From contig CP108997.1 in assembly GCA_036226585.1 (NCBI GenBank), positions 6,510,001-6,574,000 on the forward strand: DNA of 64,000 nt. The letters run 5' to 3'. Position numbers and translations under genes: made by a program. Every line of letters starts with the position of its first letter. Position 1 is the first letter of the stretch. This stretch comes from Streptomyces sp. NBC_00708. Its GTDB lineage: Bacteria > Actinomycetota > Actinomycetes > Streptomycetales > Streptomycetaceae. Below the pieces are notes generated by a model that did no database searches, was not told the DNA's origin, and saw only the letters and a program-made list of their open reading frames with translations. Below, piece after piece: positions 7,896-17,579 of the stretch.

Positions 7896-8846
7896 ATGGA
7901 CCGCAGAAGCTTCAGCCGACGGATGCTGATGGGTGGCGGGGTCGCCGCGGCGGCGGGGGTGACATCGTTGTCCCTCCCCGCACCCCAGGCCGCCGCCGCC
8001 CCGTCCACCCCGCGGACGGCGTCCTTCGGGGGAGCGGTCCGGCACCTGCGCATGTACGTGGAGCAGCTGGCGGACGGCCGGATGGGCTACGGGCTGGAGA
8101 AGGGCAAGGCGACCGTGCCGGGCCCGCTGATCGAGCTCGACGAGGGCGACACCCTGCACATCGAGTTCGTCAACACCCTGGACGTGCCGGCCGGTCTCCA
8201 CGCGCACGGCGTCGACTACGACATCGCCAGCGACGGCACCCGGATGAACGGCAGCACCGTCGAGCCCGGCTCCACCCGCACGTACACCTGGCGCACCCAC
8301 CGGCCGGGGATGCGCCGCGACGGCACCTGGCAGCCCGGCAGTGCGGGTTACTGGCACTACCACGACCACGCCGTCGGCTCCGACCACGGCACGGAAGGCA
8401 TCCGCGAGGGGCTCTACGGACCGCTGATCGTCCGGCGCCGGGGCGACATCCTGCCGGACAGGACCATCACGATCGTGTTCAACGGCATGTCGATCAACAA
8501 CACCCCGGCCGGCAAGACCCCCGACTTCACGGCCACGCTCGGCGAACGGCTCGAAGTCGTCATGATCACGCACGGCGACTTCTACCACACGTTCCATCTG
8601 CACGGTCACCGCTGGGCCGACAACCGTACGGGCATGCTCACCGGCCCCGACGACCCCAGCCGGGTCGTCGACACGAAGATCGTCGGCCCGGCGGACTCCT
8701 TCGGCTTCCAGGTGATCGCCGGCGAACACGTGGGCGCCGGCGCCTGGATGTACCACTGCCACGTGCAGAGCCACGCCGACCGGGGGATGGGCGGGATGCT
8801 GCTCGTCGCCGACCGGGACGGCCATGTGCCCGGACACGACGGGTAG
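7896..8846 (+). CDS. Two-domain laccase (small laccase, multicopper oxidase)
   Basis: A protein of 316 aa with a GGGGAG ribosome-binding site. A twin-arginine signal (RRSFSRR, then a hydrophobic core ending AAAA) marks export in folded, copper-loaded form. Copper ligands are all present: [20 protein letters not shown] and HCHVQSH with a following Met. The length of about 280 mature residues fits the trimeric two-domain laccases of Streptomyces, which oxidise phenols and reduce oxygen to water outside the cell. It stands alone, converging on the helicase gene with only 4 bp between stops. Confidence 0.95.
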   Translation: MDRRSFSRRMLMGGGVAAAAGVTSLSLPAPQAAAAPSTPRTASFGGAVRHLRMYVEQLADGRMGYGLEKGKATVPGPLIELDEGDTLHIEFVNTLDVPAGLHAHGVDYDIASDGTRMNGSTVEPGSTRTYTWRTHRPGMRRDGTWQPGSAGYWHYHDHAVGSDHGTEGIREGLYGPLIVRRRGDILPDRTITIVFNGMSINNTPAGKTPDFTATLGERLEVVMITHGDFYHTFHLHGHRWADNRTGMLTGPDDPSRVVDTKIVGPADSFGFQVIAGEHVGAGAWMYHCHVQSHADRGMGGMLLVADRDGHVPGHDG

Positions 8847-8850
8847 GTCC

Positions 8851-11040
8851 TCACGGGCCCGCCAGTGCCTGGAGGCGCCGCTGCTCCTCCTCGACGATGC
8901 GGCGGGCCAGTTCACCCTCCGACACGTCCACCGCGTCCGGTGTCGTCTCGGCGAGATCGCTGCGCCGGGCGTACGCGTCGAACAGGCGCTCCTTGCGGGC
9001 CACGATGGCCAGCATGCGCTGATCGACGCTGTCCGCGGCGAGCAGCCGGTGCACCTGGACCGTCCGTATCTGGCCCATCCGGTGCGCGCGGGCCACCGCC
9101 TGGTGCTCCGTCGTCGGCTTGATCTGCGGTTCGCACAGGATGACGACGGACGCGGCCTGCATGTTGAGCCCGACCCCGCCGGCCTGGATCTGGCTCAGCA
9201 GCACCGCGTGGCCCTCCGCGGCGGCGAAGCCGTCGACCAGCTCCTGGCGCCGGGCCGCCGCCACACTGCCCGACAGCGGCCCGAACACCCCGTCGCCCAG
9301 CGCCTCGCGCACCGTCTCCAGCACCTCGCGGAAGTACGAGAACACGACCACCTTCAGGCCGTTGTCCGCCGCCTCCGCGACCAGCTCACGCAGCCGGTTC
9401 AGCTTGGCGGAGGTCTCCGGACGGGCATACGCCGCCCGGCGCATTCGCATGAAGTGCCCGGCGGCCACCGCCTCCCGGTAGGCCAGCAGATCGCCCTCGC
9501 TGAACTCCTCCCACTCGTCCACCTGGACCACGGCGGGCAGTTCGGTCAGCACGTCCCGCTGGTTGCGCCGCAGATAGGCCGGGGCCACGGCGCGGCGGAA
9601 CGCCTCCGAGCCCGCGGCGCCCTGGCCGGCGCTGACCGCGGGGGCCAGCTCCGGCCGGAGACCGCGGAGCAGGCAGCGGAACTCCTCCACCCGGTTCTCC
9701 ATCGGCGTCCCGGTCAGGAACAGCACCCGGTCCGTCCGTGCCGACCAGCCGGAGACCGCGCGCGAACGGCGGGTCGCCGGGTTCTTCACGTAATGGGCCT
9801 CGTCGACCACGAGCATCCCGGGGCGCACACCGCCGTCCTCCGCGTCCGGCAGGGTGTGCAGCGCGTCGAAGGTGGTCAGGGCCACCCCGCCGGTCTCGCG
9901 CCACTCGGCGAACGCCTCCCGCCGCTCAGGACCGTGCACCGGCAGGGCGCGCAGCGTGGACCTGGCCCGGACCTCCCGCGTCCAGTTGATCAGGACGCTC
10001 GCCGGGCACACCACCAGGAAGTGCGTCTCCCCGCGCGCCGCGAGGTGGGCCAGGGCCGCGATCGCCTGGACGGTCTTGCCGAGCCCCATCTCGTCGCCGA
10101 GGATCACCCGCTTCTGGACGAGCGCGAAGCGCGCGCCGAACGACTGGTAGCCGCGCAGCGACACCCGCAGCCGGGCATCGTCCAGCCGCAGCCCGCGCAC
10201 CCGGTCGGCGATCCCCGACGGCAGGAACCCCTCGGCCGCGTCCCGGTCCGGCCCCGAACCCGACAGCTCCGCCAGCAGGCTGTAGTACTCGGCGGACCGC
10301 AGCTCGAAGTCGACCCAGGCGGCCACCGGCGACTCCGGCTCCCGCAGCAGATCGGCCGACACCTGGGCGAACAGCGGCGGCAGCCCGCGCTCCACCGCGT
10401 CGGTGACCGCCGCCCGGACGCCGGTCACGGCCTCCCGCACCCCGGCCCGTGCCCGCCGTCCCGTGAGGAGCATCCGCAGCCGGCCCCGCGCCGGTCCGGC
10501 CGCCGTCAGCGGCGGCTCCAGGCGCTCGGCCAGCGTACGGGCCCCGTCCACCGCCCGCCGCACGTCCGGACCCGCCTCCACCAGCCGGTACAGGGCGCCG
10601 AGGAGCGCGGTCACGGCCTCGTCCTGGGTGTCCACGTCGATCCGCAGCGCCACCGTGTCCCGCACCGCGTGCGCGATCTGCCCCGCCGCGGCCAGGGTCT
10701 GGTCGGCGGTCTGCGCCCCCACGCCCGGGATCTGGCGGAGCTCGTAGCGGCTCGCCCCGTACACCTGGCCGACCGTCGTGAGGCCCGCCTGCTCGATCGC
10801 GCCGAGGCGCAGCCGGCCCTCGGTGACGTCCTTCAGCCGGGCGACGGGGATGGCGGCGAGATCGGCGCGTACCAGCGTGTCGAGCAGAGGGTCCAGGCAG
10901 GTCCGCACGGCGGCGACGGCCCGGGTGTGGTCCGCGAGCACGCCCCGCGCGGCGTCCAGCAGACCGTCGGCGCGCACGAGCAGTTCCCGGGCGGCCCGCC
11001 CGGCCGGTGCCGCACCCTCCGCGGTCCCGCCCTCAGTCAT
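8851..11040 (-). CDS. SNF2-family DEAD/DEAH-box helicase
   Basis: A protein of 729 aa from an ATG preceded by GAGGGACGTAC; the open frame continues 21 codons further upstream without a better start. The N-terminal half (about 1-245) holds a helix-hairpin-helix element, RQIPGVGAQTADQTLAAAG, which suggests contact with DNA. The SNF2 core follows: GDEMGLGKTVQAIAAL (Walker A), VVDEAHYVKN (DEAH), FLTGTPMEN, then the helicase C lobe with SQIQAGGVGLNMQAA and QAVARAHRMGQIR. It is a DNA-translocating ATPase, probably for remodelling or repair. It is divergent from the WhiB-like gene. Confidence 0.9.
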   Translation of the reverse strand: MTEGGTAEGAAPAGRAARELLVRADGLLDAARGVLADHTRAVAAVRTCLDPLLDTLVRADLAAIPVARLKDVTEGRLRLGAIEQAGLTTVGQVYGASRYELRQIPGVGAQTADQTLAAAGQIAHAVRDTVALRIDVDTQDEAVTALLGALYRLVEAGPDVRRAVDGARTLAERLEPPLTAAGPARGRLRMLLTGRRARAGVREAVTGVRAAVTDAVERGLPPLFAQVSADLLREPESPVAAWVDFELRSAEYYSLLAELSGSGPDRDAAEGFLPSGIADRVRGLRLDDARLRVSLRGYQSFGARFALVQKRVILGDEMGLGKTVQAIAALAHLAARGETHFLVVCPASVLINWTREVRARSTLRALPVHGPERREAFAEWRETGGVALTTFDALHTLPDAEDGGVRPGMLVVDEAHYVKNPATRRSRAVSGWSARTDRVLFLTGTPMENRVEEFRCLLRGLRPELAPAVSAGQGAAGSEAFRRAVAPAYLRRNQRDVLTELPAVVQVDEWEEFSEGDLLAYREAVAAGHFMRMRRAAYARPETSAKLNRLRELVAEAADNGLKVVVFSYFREVLETVREALGDGVFGPLSGSVAAARRQELVDGFAAAEGHAVLLSQIQAGGVGLNMQAASVVILCEPQIKPTTEHQAVARAHRMGQIRTVQVHRLLAADSVDQRMLAIVARKERLFDAYARRSDLAETTPDAVDVSEGELARRIVEEEQRRLQALAGP

Positions 11041-11148
11041 GTACGTCCCTCTGTCCCCGTACGTCCTGCCGGTCTCCGTGTCCGGCACCGCACATCGTCC
11101 CACGCACCACCGACAGCCCGGCCGGACACGGGGCGGGGCGACGCCCCA

Positions 11149-11178
11149 TTGACGCGGCGTTGATCAGTCGTTTATCGC
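11149..11178 (+). promoter_or_regulatory. Probable promoter of the WhiB-like gene
   Basis: TTGACG (11149-11154) and TATCGC (11173-11178) are 18 bp apart, 20 bp before the ATG at 11199. This fits a main-sigma-factor promoter with a short leader. The -10 element is a weak match. Confidence 0.45.
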
Positions 11179-11198
11179 GGCAGGGCACTGTGGCAACC

Positions 11199-11453
11199 AT
11201 GCTGATCAACACCGCGACCGACCCCGCCTTCTCCTGGCAGGAGACAGCACTGTGCGCGCAGGCGGGGCCCGAGTTCTTCTTTCCGGCCCCGGGCAGTTCC
11301 ACCCGTGAGGCCAAGCAGCTCTGCAACGCCTGCGAGGGACGGCAGGCGTGCCTGGAGTACGCCCTCGACAACGACGAGCGCTTCGGCGTATGGGGCGGCC
11401 TGTCCGAGAAGGAACGCGAGCGGCTGCGCCGAGTTGGGCGCGACCGGGCCTGA
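11199..11453 (+). CDS. WhiB-like iron-sulfur regulator
   Basis: A protein of 84 aa. Four cysteines (19, 42, 45, 51) in the C-N22-C-x2-C-x5-C pattern bind a [4Fe-4S] cluster. GVWGG (63-67) is the turn that contacts the sigma factor, and a basic tail RERLRRVGRDRA should touch DNA. Wbl proteins are actinobacterial transcription factors that bind region 4 of the main sigma factor and respond to redox or NO. The ATG at 11199 has no clear ribosome-binding site, but the domain begins at once. By remembered gene order it may be one of the S. coelicolor wbl genes near SCO6715; I do not assign a name. Confidence 0.95.
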   Translation: MLINTATDPAFSWQETALCAQAGPEFFFPAPGSSTREAKQLCNACEGRQACLEYALDNDERFGVWGGLSEKERERLRRVGRDRA

Positions 11454-11550
11454 AACCGCCCCGCCCGTGCGAGACTTCGGCCTTCCGTTATTCGGCCCGC
11501 GCGTTCCGTGACCGCTGCGGAACCCGCGTCGACCTGGAGGAGAAGCCGAG

Positions 11551-13134
11551 TTGAGCGAGTACGACTACGTCGTCGTCGGGGCGGGTTCGGCCGGCTGTGT
11601 GCTGGCCGCGCGGCTGTCCGAGGATCCCACCGTCCGGGTCGCCCTCGTCGAGTCGGGCGGGCCCGACCGCAAGCAGGAGATCCGTATTCCGGCCGCGTTC
11701 CCGAAGCTGTTCAAGACCCCGTTCGACTGGGACTTCAGCACGGTGAAACAGCAGGCGCTGGGCGGCCGTGAGCTCTTCTGGCCGCGCGGTCACACCCTCG
11801 GCGGCTCGTCCTCGATCAACGCCATGATGTGGGTGCGCGGCCACCGCGACGACTACGACGCGTGGGCCGGCGCCGCCGGGCCGGAGTGGGGCCACGACGC
11901 GATCGTGCCCTACTTCCGGCGCGCCGAGCGGTGGGCCGGCCCCACCGCGCCCGGCACGGTGTACGGCACCGAGGGCCCGCTGCACATCGCGCCGCCCCGC
12001 AGCCCGTCCCCGCTCACCGCCGACTTCGTCGCCGCCTGCCGCGAGGACGGGATCCCGTTCCTCGACGAACTGAACGCCCCCGACCACAGCGGGGTCGCCA
12101 TGACACCCGTCAACCAGCGGCGCGGGCGGCGCTGGAGCGCGGCCGACGGCTACCTCAAGCCGGCCGCCCGGCGCGCCAATCTGGACGTCCTCCCGCACAC
12201 CCGCGTCCGCGCCCTCGCCTTCGACGGCGACCGCGCCACCGGGGTGCTGACCGAGGGCTCCGGCACGCTCACCGCCCGCCGCGAGGTGATCCTCAGCGCC
12301 GGCGCCATCGGCTCCCCGCACCTGCTGCTGCGCTCGGGCATCGGCGACCCCGGCGAACTGCGCGACGCGGGCATCGAGGTGCGGGCCGCCTCCCCGGACG
12401 TCGGCCGCAACCTCCAGGACCACCTGTCCTTCGCCGTCACCCTGCACTGCCCGCGCCCGGTGACCATGACCGGCGCCGACACCCCGGCGAACATCGCCCG
12501 CTACCTGCTGGCCGGGCGCGGACCGCTCAGTTCCAACCTGGCCGAGGCCGTCGCCTTCGTACGCAGCGCGACGGAGCCGTCCGCCCCGGACCTCGAACTC
12601 ATCTTCGCCCCGGCGCCGTTCATCGACCACGGGCTCACCCCGCCCACCGAGCACGGCATCACCATCGGCGTCGTCCTGCTCCAGCCGGAGAGCACCGGCC
12701 GCATCACCCTGGACCCTGACCACCCGGACCCCGGCTCGGCCCTCCGGATCGATCCGGGCTACCTGGCCGCCGAGGCCGATCTGCGGTGCCTGACCGACGG
12801 TGTGCGCCACGCCGAACGGCTCTTCGCCCACCCGGCCCTCGCCCCGCACACGTCGACCCCCATGGGCCACTACCCGGGGCAGGTCGGTGACGACCGCCTC
12901 GCCGAGGCGATCCGGACCGGGGCGGAGACCCTCTACCACCCCGTCGGCACCTGCCGGATGGGCGAGGACGCCGGCTCGGTCACCGACCCCCGGCTCAGGG
13001 TGCGCGGCGTCCGGGGCCTGCGCGTCGTCGACGCCTCCGTCATGCCGCGCATCACCCGCGGCCACACCCACGCGCCCACGGTCGCCATCGCCGAGAAGGC
13101 CGCCGAACTGATCAGGCAGGACGCCCGGCGGTAG
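11551..13134 (+). CDS. GMC-family FAD oxidoreductase (choline dehydrogenase-like)
   Basis: A protein of 527 aa, starting at a TTG with a strong GGAGGAGAAG site. YVVVGAGSAGCVLAARL is the FAD dinucleotide-binding start. GGSSSINAMMWVRG is the GMC signature, and the C-terminal HPVGTCRMG and GHTHAPT hold the catalytic His pair region. These enzymes oxidise alcohols to aldehydes; choline, glucose or polyethylene-glycol-type alcohols are possible substrates. There is no signal peptide, so it is cytoplasmic. No betaine-aldehyde dehydrogenase is adjacent, so choline is not favoured. Confidence 0.9.
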   Translation: MSEYDYVVVGAGSAGCVLAARLSEDPTVRVALVESGGPDRKQEIRIPAAFPKLFKTPFDWDFSTVKQQALGGRELFWPRGHTLGGSSSINAMMWVRGHRDDYDAWAGAAGPEWGHDAIVPYFRRAERWAGPTAPGTVYGTEGPLHIAPPRSPSPLTADFVAACREDGIPFLDELNAPDHSGVAMTPVNQRRGRRWSAADGYLKPAARRANLDVLPHTRVRALAFDGDRATGVLTEGSGTLTARREVILSAGAIGSPHLLLRSGIGDPGELRDAGIEVRAASPDVGRNLQDHLSFAVTLHCPRPVTMTGADTPANIARYLLAGRGPLSSNLAEAVAFVRSATEPSAPDLELIFAPAPFIDHGLTPPTEHGITIGVVLLQPESTGRITLDPDHPDPGSALRIDPGYLAAEADLRCLTDGVRHAERLFAHPALAPHTSTPMGHYPGQVGDDRLAEAIRTGAETLYHPVGTCRMGEDAGSVTDPRLRVRGVRGLRVVDASVMPRITRGHTHAPTVAIAEKAAELIRQDARR

Positions 13135-13165
13135 CCCCCCGCGAAGGGCCGCCGCCGGACGGGGA

Positions 13166-14098
13166 TCACGACGGGATACGGAACGTCTCGCCGTACATCT
13201 TCCAGGTCAGCGGCGGCTCCAGGTCCAGTTCGCCGTCCTCCAGGAACACGCGCTGCGCGGTGTCGATGCGCGAGGTGTCGTGCTGCTGGTTCTTCTTCGA
13301 CTTCATCACGGCCCGCGCGGTGTCCAGGAAGATGTCCAGGTACGCCGACTCGTCACCGCCCTCCGCGACCGTGTCCGCCTCGGCCAGCGCCGCCTGCCGG
13401 ATGCCGTAGAACGAGTCCGCCTCGTGCCCCGGCCCCTGGAGCACCATGGTGTCGAAGTAGATGTACTGGCCCAGCGCGCCGAGCCCGTCGAGCTTCGCGA
13501 GGCGCACCGCCGGCTCGAAGAACTGCTTGTCGCGGACCTCCTCCTGCGCCGCGCGGAACGCCGGGTCCTCGGCCGCCTTCTTCCACGCGGCCGTGAATCC
13601 GGGGTCCAGGCCCTGGTGCGAGCCGGTCCCGTCGACCTCGCGCAGCGCCGGGAGGAACGGGGCCAGCGGGTTGTCCGGATGGTCCTTCGTGAACGCCTCG
13701 ACGAACACCAGCATGTCGTGCGTACCGGAGCAGAACCCGACGAGGCCCGCCGCGTAGCCGGTGCCGTCGCCGCTGTCCTCGATCGTCCCGTACTGGCTGC
13801 GCCAGTCCAGGGTGGAACCCTCGGCGCTGGCCAGCAGCTGCCACGCGACCTCGCGCATCCTCGGAGCGGCGAGCCCGGCAGGTGCCTTCTCGACCTGCTC
13901 GTTCATCTCCTCGCGCTCCTCGTCGTCCGCCGCGGCGAACGGGTCCGGGTTCACCGGCCCGGTCGCGGTCGCCTCGGCCCTGGGGGAGTCCGTGGGCAGT
14001 CCGGAGTCGTCTCCGCCGCCGCTGTTGAACACGAGGGAGACGGCTATCGCCAGCGGCGCACCGATGAGAACGAAACGGGTCACAGGTTTCACCGGCAC
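13166..14098 (-). CDS. Membrane-anchored or secreted GH46 chitosanase
   Basis: A protein of 310 aa from GTG 14098; the same frame stays open far upstream, but only across the next gene. An N-terminal hydrophobic span (about residues 9-25, no obvious cleavage site) is followed by an acidic, Pro-rich linker and a GH46 domain from about 82. REVAWQLLASAEGS carries the expected proton donor (Glu93) and SGDGTGYAAG the nucleophile-activating Asp111. GFCSGTHDML and DTSRIDTAQRVFL also match Streptomyces chitosanases. The enzyme hydrolyses beta-1,4 bonds between glucosamine units. The long linker and possible uncleaved anchor differ from the usual fully secreted form. Confidence 0.88.
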   Translation of the reverse strand: MPVKPVTRFVLIGAPLAIAVSLVFNSGGGDDSGLPTDSPRAEATATGPVNPDPFAAADDEEREEMNEQVEKAPAGLAAPRMREVAWQLLASAEGSTLDWRSQYGTIEDSGDGTGYAAGLVGFCSGTHDMLVFVEAFTKDHPDNPLAPFLPALREVDGTGSHQGLDPGFTAAWKKAAEDPAFRAAQEEVRDKQFFEPAVRLAKLDGLGALGQYIYFDTMVLQGPGHEADSFYGIRQAALAEADTVAEGGDESAYLDIFLDTARAVMKSKKNQQHDTSRIDTAQRVFLEDGELDLEPPLTWKMYGETFRIPS

Positions 14099-14155
14099 AG
14101 CGTACGGTTCCCGCCCGCCCGGGGAGGGCATACCCCCGCACGGCAGAATCGGCCC

Positions 14156-17100
14156 ATGACCGACGCCCTGCTGAAGGCCCTCGATCCGCTTCCGTACCCC
14201 GCGCGCATGCGTGAACTCGCCGCCCGCGCACGCGATATGTCCGCTTCGGGGAGATTGCGTGCCGTGCTGGACGAGCTGGACGGGGGCGGGCCGCACGAGC
14301 GGGGAACGGCGGTCGTCGCGGCGGCCGTCGGCCGCGACCGGGAATGGATCGCCGCGCACCTCGCCGACCCCGACCCCTTCGTGCAGGGGCACGCCCTGCG
14401 GGCCGCCCGAAGCCTCGGCATACCGGACGAGGCGTACGAACAGGCCCTGGACGACCTGCCCCGCACCGCACGCCGCCGCCTCCTGAGAGCCGTCGTCGCC
14501 GACGGGCGCGCCGGTCTCGCCGTCCGGCTCGTCGACCGGGTGCGCGCCGACTGGGGCGACGCCGAGGCGGCCGTGCTGCTGCCGGGCTGCCCCGCCGAGG
14601 CCGTCGCCCGGCTGCTGCCCGAACTGCTGTACGCCGTACGCGGCTGGAGCGGCCTGGGCCGCCGCCACCCCGGCCCCCTCCTGGACGCCGTCGAACGACA
14701 GCTCGCCGAACTGCCCGAACCGCAGCGCGCCGAGTGGTGGCGGCGCTACGCACCCGGGGTCGCCGCCACCGTCGCCTCCCGGCCCGGACGCGTCCTCGAT
14801 CTCCTCGAACGCCTCGGCCCCGTGAGCCTGCCGTGGCAGCTGTCCCGCAGCCTCGGCGCCCTGGCCGCGGCCGACCCGGCCCGGACCGCGCGGCTCCTGC
14901 TGCGTACCGCCAACCGGCCGCTGCTGGAGCGGGGCGCGCGCACGCTCCGGGCCGGGCTCCTGGTCCGCCTGGCCCGTACCGCACCCGAAGGGCTCGTCGT
15001 GGAGCTGGGCCGGGCCATGGCCCAGGACTCCGACGGGTTCGCCCGCCTCCTCGCCGCACTCCCGCCGGGCCGGCGCACCGCGCTGCACGCCTCCGTCACG
15101 GCCGGGCGCGGTCCGGGCGGTCCCGCCGTGGACACCGCCCTGCTCGACGCGCTGCCCCGCAGCGGTGTCACCGACGAGGCCCGCCGCATGGCCGCCCGCG
15201 CGGCCGAACGCGGCGAGGACTGGCACACCGTGCTGCTCGCCGAGTCCTACCTCCCGGCCGCCGAGGTGTGGGAGAAGCTGCTCGCCGCCACCCGCCGGCC
15301 GGCCGCCGCCGACCGGGCCCTCGTCTGGCCGCTGCTCGTCCGCAACGCCGGGCGCACCGGCGCGCCCGGACCCGTCGCCGTACTGCTCGACGACATGGCG
15401 AGGCTCCGCAACGAACAGGACCCCGTCCGCTCGGCCGCCCTGCTCGCCCTCGCGGGCATCCCCGCGGACCTGTTCACCGAGGCCATGGAACCCGCCCTGG
15501 ACCGGCTCGCCGCCGACGCCGTCGAGGCCCGGGACTCCTCGCACGCCACCCGGCACGCCCTGAGCACCCTCGCCGTGCGGCTGCTGCGCGAACACGCCGT
15601 CACGGGCCGCCGCGCCCTGGTCAGCTGGTCGCTGCGCACCCTGGTCCGGATCTCCGGCAGCACCGGCGGCGCCGACCTCGGCCACCTCGACCGCACCCTG
15701 CGCCGGGGCCAGGAACACGACGTCTTCGAGGCCCTGCGGCCCTGGCTGGAGGCGGGCGCCGAGAAGAGCGACTACGGGCTGGTGTTCGCCCTCACCCGGG
15801 CCCTGGGCCGCCGCGCGGCCGGGCTCCCCGAGCTCCAGGACCTGCTGTGGCAGGCGATCCGCTACGGCTCGGTCACCACCGCCCGGACCGCCGTCCGGCT
15901 GTGGCTCGAACCGGACGCGGACCGGGGCGGGCGCGTCGAACGGCTGCTCGCGCTCGACCCCTCCGCCGGCACGCTGCCCGAAGTGCTGCGGGTCCTCACC
16001 CACAGCCGCACCGACCTGCTCGACCCGTACCTGGCGACCCCGCCGCCGCACGGCCGCTTCCTGACACCCGGCAGGCCCTGGACCGTCCACCCCGGGCCCG
16101 AGATCCGCCGCTGGGTTCCCCGCCAGCACCGCGCCGCCGAACGCGCCCTGAGGCGCGCCGCCCGCGACGAGAAGCTGCCGCTGCACGGACGCGCCCGCGC
16201 GGTCGCGGCCCTCGCCCGCGTCCCGGGGACCGGCGCGGACTCCGTACGGGAGTGGACCGGCTCGGACGACGTGGTGCTCGCCGAGGCCGCCCTCACCGCC
16301 CTCGGCCACACCGACCGGGCCCCCGAGGTGCTGCCCGACCTGCTCGCCCACACCGGGGACGACCGGGCCCGCGTCGCCGTCTTCGCGGCCGGCCGCGCCT
16401 CCCAGGCGGTCCGCCCCTCCGCGCTCGCCCCGCTGCTGCGCGCCCGCCTGGCCCCCGGCACCGGCAAGGTCACCAGCCGCAAGGAGGCCGTCCGCCTCGC
16501 CGTGGCACGGCTGCCCCGGGAGACCGCGGCCGAGCTGGTCACCGAGGGCTACGAGGCTCCCGAGCAGCACCCCGACGTGCGGGCCGCCTGCGTGGCCGCC
16601 GCCATCGAGCTCCTCGGCGACGAGCGGATGTGGCGGCTGCTCGCCGATGCCGCCGCCGGGCCCGCCGTGCTGCGCACCGCCGTCCTGCGCGTGCGGCCCA
16701 TGGACCTGCCCGCCGCGCACCGCACCGGCTACGCACGCCTGGTCCGGGAGGTCTGCGGCACGGACGACGAGGAGCTGGCCGCCTCCGCCCACGCGGTGAT
16801 GGCCCGCTGGATACCGTGGGAGCCGGGCATCTGCGAGGTGCTGGCCGCCGCCACGACGGACCTCGCGCGCCGCCGCTCCTGGCGTTCGGCCGCCGACGCG
16901 CTGGCCGGTGCGGCGGCCGCCGTCTCGGGGGAGGCCGCGCGGGCGTTCATGGGGGCGCTGGGCGTTCTGGCGGACACCGTGGAGATGGACGACGCGGGCA
17001 GCGACCGCGACCGGCCGGCGCGCCAGCGCACCGTCCACCTGGTGAACCGGCTCGCCGCGGCGGCCGGGGCGCACCCCGACGCCGCCGTGCGCTCGGTCCT

Positions 17101-17518
17101 CACCGCCGCCGGCGAACTCCTCGCCCGTCATCGCGATCACGTACCGCAGGCCGCCGAGCTGCTGGTCGGGGCGGTGGACCCGGACAGCGAACCCGACGCC
17201 CTGTACGCCGCCCTCGACCGGCTCGCGCTGCTGCACAGGGGGCGGCCCGTGCTCGCCGCCCGCACCGCCCTCGCGTACGGCAGGAACCAGGGGATCCCGC
17301 AGAGCGAGGAGGAGGCGGCGACGCTGCTCGCGGTGGCCGGGCGCCTCGCGGAGGACGGCGGCCTCGCGCACGGCCTGTTCGCGGTGCGGCTGGTCGCCGT
17401 GGGCGGCCGGCACACCGGCTGGAGCGGGCCGTGGCGCACCCAGCTGCGGCTGCTGCGGCGCCACCCGGAGGGGGAGGTGCGCGACGCGGCGTACGCGGAG
17501 GTGACGGTCCGGGAGTGA
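14156..17518 (+). CDS. Large helical-repeat (HEAT-like) protein, unknown function
   Basis: A protein of 1120 aa from an ATG 57 bp from the divergent chitosanase gene. It is almost entirely alpha-helical, built from repeated units of 30-40 residues rich in Leu, Ala and Arg (for example DPDPFVQGHALRAARSLG and ADPARTARLLLRTANRPLLERGARTL). This is the pattern of HEAT or armadillo-like solenoids. No catalytic motif, signal or membrane span is visible. Such solenoids usually act as protein-binding scaffolds. Similar orphan proteins of about 1100 residues occur across Streptomyces. It is monocistronic and ends at a strong hairpin. Confidence 0.7.
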   Translation: MTDALLKALDPLPYPARMRELAARARDMSASGRLRAVLDELDGGGPHERGTAVVAAAVGRDREWIAAHLADPDPFVQGHALRAARSLGIPDEAYEQALDDLPRTARRRLLRAVVADGRAGLAVRLVDRVRADWGDAEAAVLLPGCPAEAVARLLPELLYAVRGWSGLGRRHPGPLLDAVERQLAELPEPQRAEWWRRYAPGVAATVASRPGRVLDLLERLGPVSLPWQLSRSLGALAAADPARTARLLLRTANRPLLERGARTLRAGLLVRLARTAPEGLVVELGRAMAQDSDGFARLLAALPPGRRTALHASVTAGRGPGGPAVDTALLDALPRSGVTDEARRMAARAAERGEDWHTVLLAESYLPAAEVWEKLLAATRRPAAADRALVWPLLVRNAGRTGAPGPVAVLLDDMARLRNEQDPVRSAALLALAGIPADLFTEAMEPALDRLAADAVEARDSSHATRHALSTLAVRLLREHAVTGRRALVSWSLRTLVRISGSTGGADLGHLDRTLRRGQEHDVFEALRPWLEAGAEKSDYGLVFALTRALGRRAAGLPELQDLLWQAIRYGSVTTARTAVRLWLEPDADRGGRVERLLALDPSAGTLPEVLRVLTHSRTDLLDPYLATPPPHGRFLTPGRPWTVHPGPEIRRWVPRQHRAAERALRRAARDEKLPLHGRARAVAALARVPGTGADSVREWTGSDDVVLAEAALTALGHTDRAPEVLPDLLAHTGDDRARVAVFAAGRASQAVRPSALAPLLRARLAPGTGKVTSRKEAVRLAVARLPRETAAELVTEGYEAPEQHPDVRAACVAAAIELLGDERMWRLLADAAAGPAVLRTAVLRVRPMDLPAAHRTGYARLVREVCGTDDEELAASAHAVMARWIPWEPGICEVLAAATTDLARRRSWRSAADALAGAAAAVSGEAARAFMGALGVLADTVEMDDAGSDRDRPARQRTVHLVNRLAAAAGAHPDAAVRSVLTAAGELLARHRDHVPQAAELLVGAVDPDSEPDALYAALDRLALLHRGRPVLAARTALAYGRNQGIPQSEEEAATLLAVAGRLAEDGGLAHGLFAVRLVAVGGRHTGWSGPWRTQLRLLRRHPEGEVRDAAYAEVTVRE

Positions 17519-17538
17519 GCGGACCCCCGGAACCGTCC

Positions 17539-17569
17539 GGCCGCCGCCCGGGTGTCCGGGGCGGCGGCC
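17539..17569. terminator. Bidirectional hairpin terminator
   Basis: GGCCGCCGCCC pairs with GGGCGGCGGCC (11 perfect bp, 9-base loop) between the convergent stops at 17518 and 17580. There is no U-run, as is common in this genus. Confidence 0.75.
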
Positions 17570-17579
17570 CTTCGTGCGG

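Noticed and set aside
3533-9022. An open frame of 1829 codons on the plus strand
   Set aside because: It crosses six well-supported genes on both strands and encodes Arg/Pro/Gly-rich sequence without domains. It is a product of high GC content.
14099-17464. The upstream extension of the chitosanase frame
   Set aside because: The frame stays open for 1100 more codons, but it is antisense to the helical-repeat gene. The GH46 protein with its hydrophobic start begins at 14098.
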